Shown here piece after piece: positions 11,226 through 20,186 of a stretch of DNA of 64,000 bases (position 1 is its first letter; every line of letters starts with the position of its first letter). Source of the DNA: Takakia lepidozioides (lineage: Eukaryota > Streptophyta > Takakiopsida > Takakiales > Takakiaceae); assembly GCA_030704615.1 (NCBI GenBank), contig CM060733.1:54002001-54066000 (forward strand). Reading direction: 5' to 3'. The position numbers and the translations under genes were made by a program. A model generated the notes under the pieces. That model did not search any database, had not been told where the DNA came from, and worked only from the letters and a program-made list of their open reading frames with translations.

Positions 11226-11230
11226 ACTAA

Positions 11231-11280
11231 GAGTCACTTCACCTTACGGCTACTGCGCCTTTTCGGGGGTGGGCCCTATA
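11231..11280 (-). repeat. Conserved LINE 3' tail motif
   Basis: The minus strand carries CCCACCCCCGAAAAGGCGC followed by AGTAGCCGTAAGG. A closely similar block occurs at 51,255-51,306 inside a tiny insertion flanked by target-site duplications, which identifies it as the conserved 3' end that the LINE machinery recognises. Confidence 0.6.
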
Positions 11281-11339
11281 ACAAAAAAGTGTCCGAGGGG
11301 ACACCGGATGACCGCTAAGAATAGAGGGGGCGAGGGTAC

Positions 11340-12180
11340 CCCTAGGTACCCAGGGGTATCCTGGCGGACCTAAGGTGCGTTTGAAGTGCCGGATTCCAGT
11401 TGGCGTTTGTTGGTGATAATAGTTGTGAGTGAACGGAGTGCCGTGAGATGGATTTCCTTGAAACATTTGTGGATGGGAAGAATGGGAATTTGAAAGTTAT
11501 CATGTATGTCTGTGATACTGGCATTATGAATGTCACCTCGAGTGTCGGCTGTGATGACAGTTAACGGGCCGGTTTTCCAGCCACGCCTTCGGAGTGCAAG
11601 GATAAGCGGGGCATATTTTTGAAGTTTTTCTAATATTGAATCGTTTGGATAACGATCATGGCAAAATGTGAATTCAATGAAATGGATGGTGAGTTGTGGA
11701 GATGGTGAGGTTGGGGGTAAAGCGTTGATAGGTAGACCTTGGACGAGGAGTATGTCCGGGCAAAGTCGAGCGGGGCATGAGCATGGTGATCGGGTACATA
11801 TGCATGGTAGTAGCCACGGTGGTACTGTGTGGTCGGGTGGCCGTCCCTGGTAGGTGCCTGCATTCTTGAGCGAGAACCAACGGGTTTCAGCACGTTTTCG
11901 AAAGAGCTTGTGGAGGTGCCAGACTGCCTAGTTATGACGCGTGATATGCAAGCCATGTATAACCGGGTGTGTACATTGGCTGAGGAGATGTGGCCAAAAG
12001 ATGTGTTTGCGCTGGTGGCCCATGTATTGGGCATATCGGAATTTGAGTGTTTGTCGGATTTGTGCGTCGGTGGTGGCTTTGGTTAGCCAGAAATGATTGG
12101 AGAGTTTATGGTGCAATACATTGGATTGAGTCCATTTTTTGATGTGTACTTTGGTATGGCTGATGGGGGCTGCCGCTTAT
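11340..12180 (-). pseudogene. LINE C-terminal domain downstream of RNase H
   Basis: In shifting frames the minus strand reads NHFWLTKATTDAQIRQTLKF, then FTFCHDRYPNDSILEKLQKYA, ILALRRRGWKTGPLTVITA and LTTIITNKRQLESG. A CHDRFP...KYxPL...GWxVxPLxVITA domain of unknown function follows RNase H in LINEs of algae, mosses and ferns as I remember them. One TAG and at least one frameshift interrupt it here. Confidence 0.6.
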
Positions 12181-12205
12181 TTATTTGTTTCTCTGGTCAG
12201 AGTGG

Positions 12206-12922
12206 TCAAGAGGTTTCGGACTGGTCTGGGTGCAGAGGGTCCGGAATGGGGTGTATGAACCAGAAGGGATGGGTGTGGGCAATGTGAATAGGGTCGTTCG
12301 AGGTTTCAACTATGGGTTGGGAGGCGTCGAGTTGGGCGAGTAAGTCTACTTCTTCATTACCATGGATGCCAGTATGCGAACGGACTTTGAGTATATGGAC
12401 TGGGTGGCCTAGGGAGATGGCCCTCTGGACAATAGTGGCAATGAGGTTGCGGTCGGGGTGATGATGATGGGCAGAGGGGTGGGAGATGTGGTTGCGAATG
12501 AGGAATAGTGAGGTAAGGCTGTCAGTGAAGATGTAGTGTGGGGGGGGGAAGGTGTCAAGTAGAGAGAGGGCATCATAAATGGCCATGAGTTCAGCCCAAA
12601 GGATGGTGGCAGGGCCAGGGAGCCTGAGGGCAACGCCTTGACTGGTGCCGGCGTGATAGATTCCATACCCTGCATTAGGTTTGGTGAGGGATCCGTCAGT
12701 GTAATGTGAATTGGCCAGTGGGTATTTGGGGATGGTGTTTTGTTGATATATTGCAGGGATTGGGGGTAGAGGCATTGTTGGCTCGACCTGGGAAAGGCGT
12801 GGTGTCACAATGTTCCAAGCTTTGTTGGTTTTGATCCGGGACAATGTGGTGGGTGTATGGGTGTAGGAGAGGATGGTTGGATAATAGATGGTGGCCTTTA
12901 TTTTATGAGTGATGGTGAGCAA
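12206..12922 (-). pseudogene. LINE RNase H domain
   Basis: An uninterrupted 238-codon piece of the LINE polyprotein. RNase H signature residues are all present: YTDGSLTKPNAGYG (first Asp), LWAELMAIYDAL (Glu), YIFTDSLTSL (second Asp) and VRSHTGIHGNEEVD (His and last Asp). RNase H removes RNA from the RNA/DNA hybrid during reverse transcription. This piece looks catalytically intact but has no working RT next to it. Confidence 0.85.
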
Positions 12923-14193
12923 TTGTTCGAGCTGAGAAAAGAAAGATGGCGGTATGGCTGTATGCCGGGGGTTTTGGATGTGTAGAATCAGAGTTAGGAT
13001 GGGTTCCTTCCATTTGAGATATTTGGGAAGTGGAGGGGTGTGAATATACTTAAGCTGGTTTGGGTCAATTGTGGCAAGTAGATTGACCCCTTCTGGGAGT
13101 TGCAGAAGAGGATGAGAAATATTAGGAGTGTTTTGTTGTGTGAGGATGAGGATTGTGGATGCAGTAGGAGAGGAGTGCGCAACAAGTTAAGAGCTTCGTG
13201 AGAAGGAGAACCAGGTGGAGGATGGGCAAGGCCCCGGCCTTCCCAAGTGTGCTGGGCGGCAATACCAGTGGCTCCAAAGATACAGTCTCTGTGGTGCGGG
13301 CTAGAGAATGTGGGCAATGCCATAGGGCATGTCAGTGGGTTGGAGTAATATGAGTGAGTAAGTTGGAATGTGTTGATAAGTAAGGAGAGAATATCTTGGG
13401 GTATAGTATGGTGCGCACATGTTGTTTCCAATTTAGTGAGGGACCGCAGTTTCTTGGGAGGAGTGTCTTTGAGGTAGCAATCAACCAGCCAATATAATTC
13501 GGTAGCAAAGTCTTGTTTTGGGGGTTGTAGCGATTGTGGGGATGAGGTAGTAGTAGAGTATTTCTCCCAGAGCCATGTTAGTCTTGTATTGGGGATGAGG
13601 CCAATGAAGTGGCCATGTTGAGCGTAAATGTTGGAAAGGCGGGGGTCCATGTGGATTAGAGGTTGATCATGCTGGACATCTTTGTCAGGATTACATTCAG
13701 TTATGCAGATGTGCACATTGGGGGCATGGAGTGGTTGGTGTATATATCTGTTATCTGTAGGTTGGGCGGGAGTGGTGTGTTGTTGGTGCATGTGTGTGAG
13801 ATAGTTGGTGTTGGTTTGTTTATGGAAGGTGGTGAGGAGGGCAAGATTGTGTTCGGGGTCGCAATCATCATGTAGGCCGAAGAGGTCGTCTTCTATCTGC
13901 CATGTATTGTCTGCGAAAGAATACCCAGCCCATTGACAATGATAGTATGGATCAATGCAGGTGGCTCGAAAGGCATCAATGGACGTTTGGGTTTTAACTC
14001 CTAGTATAGCTTCAATGATGTAAGTATTGTTATTGTCGTCGTATTGTGGTGAGGATAGGGGGGATGGTGCGGTGGTTAGGGGGTGTGGGATCCTTGCCTA
14101 GTAGGTGAGGGATTGGATGGCGTATGCAAGTGGCGGATAGGTTCAGGGTTGTATATTAGTTACTTGAGAGGGGAAATCATATTCTATGTCTGT

Positions 14194-15033
14194 TTAGGTA
14201 TTGGTGGCATCTGCCGTTTTTGAGTGTTTGGTAGATGGAGGTAGTAGGGGTAGGCGATACTGGGGGAGCAGGTCTTGAGCCATACGCGGATAGTAGAGGC
14301 ATGGGAGGTCACATTGTAGAGTGCAGGAGGTCGAGGGATGGCAGAAGAGGGTACAAAGATGATGTAGGTAGCGATTGGTTTTGGTCGTGGCTCGGGAGAA
14401 TTTAAGAGTGAATTCGCTAGGTTTTAAAAGTCTATGGCCAGTGGCGGTAGTAAGTTGGGTGAGGGTGGTGATGTGTCGTTCTTTGAAATATGTGAGGATG
14501 AGGACCTTTTGTTTGGGATAAGAAATGTCAGAGAAGGGCTTGTAAGCCATGCGCGTTCTAAGGGTGATGAGGTGTTAGGATAGTCAGGCAAATCAGTTTG
14601 TATGCTAATTTTCATTTGGCGTAGGATGAGTAATGTGCGTGCAGTGGGGGAGTGTAGGCAGGCTTGTGGGTGTAGGGATGATAATGAGTATATGCCATTG
14701 TATTTAGATGCAAGATATGGGCTCGAACCAATGCTGTAGTGGTCCATAGGTAGTTGTGTGAGGGCATTGGGGGTGCTAGTTGGTAGATCACATACACGTT
14801 TTGTTAGCTGGATAATACTTTTATCAAGTTTTTTGATGTCTGATAAGGAGAAGGGTGCGGCATGGAACGAGTATTGAATTTGTGTTTGTAGTACTGATTG
14901 AATGATTGATAGTTTTGGTCGAATGGCAATTGGGAATTTGAGCAGGACAATACTTTTGGTAGTGAATTTGGATGATGTAGATTCTTTTTGGATATGCCAA
15001 GTAAGGGAGGGAATGAGTTGACAAGTTGGCCCC
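14194..15033 (-). pseudogene. LINE post-RT (thumb and linker) region
   Basis: The minus-strand frame reads IQSVLQTQIQYSFHAAPFS, SDIKKLDKSIIQLTKRVCDL and YLASKYNGIYSLSSLHPQAC, then continues in another frame (AYKPFSDISYPKQKVLILTY). This follows the layout of the region after the RT palm in RNase H LINEs. No YADD box is present, so the element is truncated upstream of here. Confidence 0.6.
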
Positions 15034-15039
15034 ATGAAC

Positions 15040-15586
15040 TTCATTGATATAGGGATACTATGCTTGAAGCCTATGATTCCCATCCCAGACATGAAACATC
15101 TTCCCCCGAAGATTATGCAACTTTGGCTTGGACTCAAGATACTTCTCAAACTCATCATTGACTGTTTTCCAATGACTATCCCATATATAGATGATATCAG
15201 GACCTACATCTATAGTAGATCCATCAATCCCCTCAACAGAAACATAGAACACGGCTGCTCCTGGATGGTATCCAGAATAGAAGTCTCCTCTAAGCTTTAG
15301 ACATTTGCACTAACTAGTCACACATCTGCACTAGGATGTCATTGGCAAGGGCGGGCCTAACAACCTGCATAGAAATCATGCGACACAATGGAATGTCCAT
15401 AACTCCATCCTCAATGAGGAGGGACCTGAAAGTTACATTCAAATCTTGTTTCTTTTCCAGAATAATTGCCTGTTTGGCATCTAGAGAAAGAGGATCACTA
15501 GATGTTGTATCCTCTTCATACTCATCTGCCCCCCAATTCCCTGCATCAATGTCATCAATAATGGTTGCAAGCGTCCCGGCCTCCAT
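15040..15586 (-). pseudogene. DGNHR-motif (ParB-like) protein remnant
   Basis: Reading on the minus strand: DLNVTFRSLLIEDGVMDIPL and RMISMQVVRPALANDILVQM. After a short duplication that shifts the frame come LRGDFYSGYHPGAAVFYVS, IIYIWDSHWKTVNDEFEKYL and MFHVWDGNHRLQA. TAG then replaces the expected Trp, followed by YPYINEVHG. The DGNHRLxAW motif is shared by a plant protein group resembling ParB/sulfiredoxin-type nucleases, common in mosses and ferns as I recall; function is unknown. The frame is broken by the ~22-bp duplication at about 15,295-15,335, by the TAG, and by the LINE edge at about 15,033. Confidence 0.5.
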
Positions 15587-15799
15587 AGTTTCAGTTGTAG
15601 TAGTAATTTCCTAATTCCATAGACCAAAACATTTCAAGATGTCAGTGTATGAGAAGAGCACATGTGTGAATGTATAATATGTAAAAAGAGCAGTTCAATG
15701 TCATGGTTGCATGAAGAAAACAAATGAATTTGGATAGTCAACTAATTCCATGACTATCCTTGTTTTTCAAAGCTTACAACTTGGAGCAGAATACAGGCC

Positions 15800-16400
15800 T
15801 GAGCATCCCGACAGAGGACCTCCGACCACCTACGCCAGCGCATATGACACATATGTGCAACCAACTCAAAATTTGACAAGATTTGAGGCCCTTGAAGAAA
15901 TTTTTGCTCAAGGAGCTCCAAGCATATGCGCCGGCGCATACCATGGAAGAGAGGTTGTAGCCAAATATATAGGAGCACCTTGAAAGATCAAACTAGGCCT
16001 ATGGAAGCATGTGGAGTTGTGGAGGTGGCAACGTAGAAGCTTTGAGATACTTGAATACTGTGATCAACCAAAATAGGGAAGGTTCCCCAAGCGTCTGCAC
16101 CGACGGAGGTGGTAGCCTCGACATTTTGGAGCTTACGTAACACAAGGAATATACAACAAAAAACCAAGCTCCAAGCATCTCCGCCGGCGGAGATGCTTGC
16201 ATGAGGTTCCTGAAACCTAGGAGCTAAGCAAAAAAAGATTGTGCTCAATGGGTATGCGCCGGCGGATATGGCAGCCTAGCCCGCTCGGAGCATCAACAAC
16301 TTATGAGAATGCGGAGAAACAAAAGAGATGGAAGGGGGGGAGAACTTCCTGAAATATGTGAGCAGCCCTGCTGCACGGGTCTGCGTTGACAGAGGTGGCA
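15800..16400. repeat. Cluster of CG-rich palindromic repeat motifs
   Basis: About six near-palindromes of the form NNTGCGCCGGCGCANN or TCTCCGCCGGCGGAGA recur, centred near 15,837, 15,933, 16,101, 16,186, 16,260 and 16,388. The one at 16,172-16,199 is a perfect 28-bp palindrome; the one at 15,925-15,940 is a perfect 16-bp one. Each tends to sit beside GCTTGGAGCT or CTTTGGAGCTT. Two ~75-bp stretches (16,091-16,165 and 16,378-16,455) align end to end with scattered differences. It looks like a degenerate repeat family in AT-rich DNA. Confidence 0.7.
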
Positions 16401-18148
16401 GCCTTGGCGCTTTGGAGCTTCTGTAACACAGGGAATATGCAAAAAAAACCACGCAATGTATGTGGTTGTAGCATCCTCCAAGGTAGCACTATCTTTCCAT
16501 TCATAACAGAGCTGAGTGTGCCTTTCACGGAAGTCCTCCAAGATATAGTCGTTGGTGTGTCTTCGGAGGCTTTCAGCCCAATGATATAAACATGTTCTTT
16601 CTTTACCTTCCATTGGGACATTGGGATCAGATCCATAAACCCTTCGAATAGCAGCCCAATTCGCTCCTGCTGCATCCGCCATGAAGCCAGCAAAATTTGG
16701 TTTGTTCAAGCCAGCAAGTTTTGCTTGTTCATTGATCATCTCCCAGAATAACACCTGAGCATCTGCATCCTCTGTTTTCATATCGCAAATGGCAATGGTC
16801 ATCATTCGCTTGACATATGGTTCATAGACATGACACGCAAGAGTTGTCCAATCCTTGATGCGTTTGACATGGTCAAATACTACCCAACTTGTGCATAGAT
16901 CCCCCTCACTCATGCGACGCACAAGATTAACACCACTCCCGGGACCAGCAACAGACATCTTGAAAACATGGGGGAGATGAGAAATATGCTGGCCTGGAAG
17001 GAGATTGCTGTGAATGAAATGGTATGTACTCAGACGCTTCAACTCCAATATGGACATGATGGAATTGACACGTGCAGATGCGACCTTGTTTTTCACATTG
17101 GGGCTACAAACATGGGCAAACTCTTCAAGAATATCTTCCAAAGCCTCTCCCTCAAGACGTACTGTCTCTGTGCCATCAACCACAAGAACTCGATCAATCA
17201 AGAACTTCTGGGCCATTGACAAGGAAATAGCTCCCGGGGTCGACCATGGCTTCATCTTAAGGTGCTCTTGAATCATGCTTGATGCATTTTCCGCAGCCTC
17301 TCTATTCTCGCCCTTGGCACATGGATGGTTATGAAACCCAACGTGAACTGCAACACGTGTATATGTTGGAAGGGAACTTGTGACATAGTACATTCTTGCC
17401 CCACAATGCGCCTCACAGAAAGGTCTTTCTTTGCAGAAACTACACTTGAACTGGTTGAATGGAACTTGGGCTCCTGCAATGAACACCTTGTCTGCATTGC
17501 CTTCCCAATAGCGGTCATTCCATTCTCCTTCTTTCTTGAAGAAGGGGCAAGTGCTGCTTTGACATATGAGCTTTCCAACACAAAGAACCTTACTACATTT
17601 CACATGATCTGGAACACCAGACATATTGTAGGTATTGGTCTTGCACCAAGGATGACCATCAAACTTGCGGTCCATGCCTTGGAGGGACTGTGAACCACGG
17701 TCCGTACGTAGTTTGACCACGGGGGGGAGTTCGTGGATCACTTTTCCATCAAAAGCTCGAGGAAGACACCGAACACGATGCACTGGAATGTGACTATAGT
17801 CCAAGGTAGAAAGCTCTCCTTTTGATCCATTCCTCCGAGCAATGGCCAAGATACTCAAAATGGACAACACACCAGAAGGAAATGCAGATGTAGCCTCCCC
17901 TGCTAGTCGTGGAGATGAAGATAAACCCCTCGCAGATTCGCAACAATCAGACGTGGTGTTGTCCAATGGAGTTTTCCGAGGCTTCATGTCGTGAAGCAAG
18001 ACCGTATGAGCAGATGAGGAAGGTTGAGATCCACAAAATACACTCTGAGAAACCTCAACACAATCCGAATTATGAGACCCTAAGCTCGCCGAATCTGCAA
18101 CCTCCTCCACACCAAAATATGCATTGCTTTCATGTCCACCTAATGCAA
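16293..18148 (-). pseudogene. MULE-like transposase with Cys-rich N-terminal domain
   Basis: A long minus-strand frame is open from about 18,148 (after a TAA) to 16,293. Its first ATG is at 17,987. Residue numbers here count from 18,110. Around 170-265 is a Cys/His-rich region (CSKVLCVGKLICQSSTCPFF, FKCSFCKERPFCEAHCGARM, HVGFHNHPC) likely to bind zinc and DNA. Around 400-530 is a transposase-like core: VVFDHVKRIKDWTTLACHVY, MMTIAICDMKTEDADAQVLF, FAGFMADAAGANWAAIRRVY and RTCLYHWAESLRRHT. This is the arrangement (Asp, Asp in FxxD, C-x2-HW) of a MULE-type DDE family that I recall as abundant in mosses and ferns. The C-terminus diverges after DSATLEDATTTY. A separate frame at 18,350-18,159 may be the original start, so a frameshift or intron lies near 18,150. 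Integrity is uncertain. Confidence 0.55.
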
Positions 18149-18723
18149 AAGTGGTTCGTTATCCTTGCAATGGAAACAAGTGCATTATCCCAGAACCTTG
18201 GTTATGCAATAGATTCAAACTTGTTCCGCGTTCAGTTTTTTTGGAGGATGATGGAGATGATGATGCCTCCACAGTGTTGCTTCCAGTTTTCAATGACGGC
18301 CAAAAGTAATGGGAGTTGTTTCCAGACACTTTCTCCAAGTACCGTGTCACAGGTACGAGCTATACACAGTCACATGATGAGAGGCACACTTCTATTGTAA
18401 GAAAGAACGATCAAGCTGCAACAAATGGGAATTGTAAATTGACCTCCTCCGCCATTTATGGCTTTGGCTTACCCTTACTCGAAAGGTGTTTGCTAAGAAA
18501 AATGCTCTCCCAACCCTCCTAAATCGTACCTAATCCTACTCCCTAATGAATCATTCCCAAGTACTAGAGGCACGTGTCACTTCCTCGGCAGTTCTAAGTG
18601 ATATGACGCAATGTGCAATGAAAACAATGTGGGTGCTAGAGGAGGGCTTCCTGGGAGGTACTAAAATCGATTTCGTAGAATCCAACGGCCCAGAATACCC
18701 CCCACCCAACCAATAGCACCCCT

Positions 18724-18880
18724 CTCCACTTGGACTCAATAACAAGGAATGCAACATCCCATCGCCCACCAAGTCTCGGTGTGGAGTAAAGTGAGGGAGA
18801 GAATGGCCTCCAAGGCCTTATAAGCCCCCCCTCCACACTCAGGGCGCGCGCTGTCATCATGACTGCGCACGCTAGTAATA
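18724..18880 (-). promoter_or_regulatory. TATA-box leader of the MULE-like gene, homologous to the hAT leader
   Basis: On the minus strand GGGCTTATAAGGCC (about 18,815-18,828) is a good TATA box. Blocks around it (plus strand GCACCC, TTGG-CT, CAAGGAAT, CGCC, AAGTGAGGG, CCTTATA, GCTGCGACCGC) recur in the same order and with nearly the same spacing at 22,990-23,160 in front of the hAT-like gene. Confidence 0.5.
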
Positions 18881-19690
18881 GCTGCGACCGCCAGCAGGGG
18901 TGGTCGCATCTTTTTTTCTTTTCTTTATTATGTGCGACCACCAGCAGGGGGGTGGTCGCAGATTTTTTATTTTTTATTTTTTTAATGGGTGCAACCACCA
19001 GCAAGGGGGTGGTCGCAGATTTTTTATTTTTAATCAGCAGGGAGGTGGTCGCATATATATATATATTTTAATAGGCGCGACCACCAGCAGAAGGGTGGTC
19101 GCAGAAATTTTGTTTAAAACAAATAGGTGCGACCACCACCTGCTGGTAGTCGCACTATTTTCATTTTCTTTAATAGGTGCGACCACCACCTGCTGGTGGT
19201 CGCACTATTTTCATTTTCTTTAATAGATGTGACCACCAGCAGGGGGGTGGTCGTAGAGGGGTGGTCGCATAATTTTCCGATTTTTTAATATCTACCAACA
19301 GTCAGTAGCTCAGTTGGTTAAGTGCACTGAGTGCGACCCGGACGATTATGGGGTCAAATCTTGCTACTTGATGGGTGTGGTATAGTTCATGTGTGGTGCC
19401 CCATTCCTACGCCTCCTGGCGCATAAATGAAAGAGGTTATTTTCTCCTCTCACTACTAAGGGGCCTGATTTGTGAGTTGTTGTTCCCAGGTGTTTCCCAA
19501 AATAAAATAAAATAAAATTTGCGACCACCTGCAGGGGTAATCAGTAAATCAGTAAATAGGTGCGACTACTAACAGGGGGGTGGTCACAACATTTTTATTT
19601 TATTTTAACAGTTGCGACGACCGCTACTGGTGGTTATACAATTGTTTTTTTAAAAATAGGTGCGACCACCAAGAGGTTGGTCCCCTTGCA
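18881..19690. repeat. Left hairpin array, about 10-11 TGCGACCACC...GGTGGTCGCA units
   Basis: Units of ~45-60 bp each hold a self-complementary core, e.g. GCGACCACC AGCAGGGG GGTGGTCGC. They are separated by T-rich spacers that usually end AATAGG. They start at about 18,882, 18,930, 18,988, 19,074, 19,127, 19,177, 19,228, 19,520, 19,560, 19,612 and 19,660. A tRNA-derived SINE splits the array at 19,296-19,517. A (TA)n run lies near 19,050. Spacer orientation is opposite to that of the right array (23.15-24.03 kb). Confidence 0.9.
19296..19517 (+). mobile_element. tRNA-derived SINE
   Basis: A tRNA-like head starts at about 19,298. The A box TAGCTCAGTTGG is at 19,306-19,317 and the B box GGGTCAAATCT at 19,351-19,361. 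An unrelated body (through CCTACGCCTCCTGGCGCATAA) follows, with an (AAAAT)n tail at about 19,496-19,517. A/B-box Pol III promoter plus body plus A-rich tail is the SINE layout. It interrupts the hairpin array, so it inserted later. I could not define a target-site duplication with confidence. Confidence 0.75.
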
Positions 19691-20186
19691 CCTGTATGTA
19701 TATTTGGAGAGGCAAATGAAAAGCACATGTATTGACTCCCCATGGATTCGTGAAGGGGAAGATGAATGTTGGGAGCTGCACCTGGCTTTTGTGGCTTTCG
19801 AAACCATAATAGGAAATCAACAATGTACAGGTAATGACGAAACACCAATACACGCACAACCACCAAACCCTTTCTTGGGTACACATATTCTACCATTTTT
19901 ATTTCCGTACACGTATGCATGTACCCAAACTGAAACATGGATATCCATGGAAACATACTACATATCATGTAACAGGTCACAGAAGTTATAGCTGTACCTA
20001 ATTCCGTCTGGCACGACGACGATGGTATGATCTCACGTCCAGTACAAAATCTTCGTCCCCATTCACTTCACCCCCGTTCCCATGGTCAGTGCTAGAATCA
20101 TGATCTCCATCTGTTTTTTCGTTTCTAGAGGCAACTGGCCGTTGGACCTGTAGTCGTCCTTGTAGCACGTTCAGTTGTCTCCCTGG
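19691..20186. other. Distal region beyond the hAT-like C-terminus, no gene seen
   Basis: Sequence between the left hairpin array and the hAT-like coding traces. It may hold the 3' end of the hAT transcript (minus strand). Small plus and minus frames here match nothing recognised. Confidence 0.4.

Larger units (their letters stand above)
11226..15033 (-). mobile_element. 5'-truncated LINE with RNase H and extra C-terminal domain
   Basis: All coding traces run on the minus strand. The post-RT region (QYSFHAAPFSLSDIKKLDK and following) is at 15,033-14,194. A long linker (e.g. GATGIAAQHTWEGRGLAHPP) is at 13,800-12,990. RNase H is at 12,922-12,206 and a conserved C-terminal domain at about 12,180-11,340. 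Last comes a 3' tail with CCCCCGAAAAGGCGCAGTAG. The RT catalytic half is absent, so the copy is 5'-truncated; its 5' edge lies about 15,033 inside the DGNHR gene remnant. Several frameshifts and stops separate the pieces, so it is dead. GT-rich plus-strand sequence over the region reflects the AC-rich coding strand. Confidence 0.8.

Noticed and set aside
11630-12086. Frames on both strands in the LINE 3' region as host genes
   Set aside because: The region is explained by the minus-strand LINE C-terminal domain in a neighbouring frame.
19296-19372. Functional tRNA gene
   Set aside because: The A and B boxes are tRNA-like but the cloverleaf arms do not pair well and a SINE body and A-rich tail follow.
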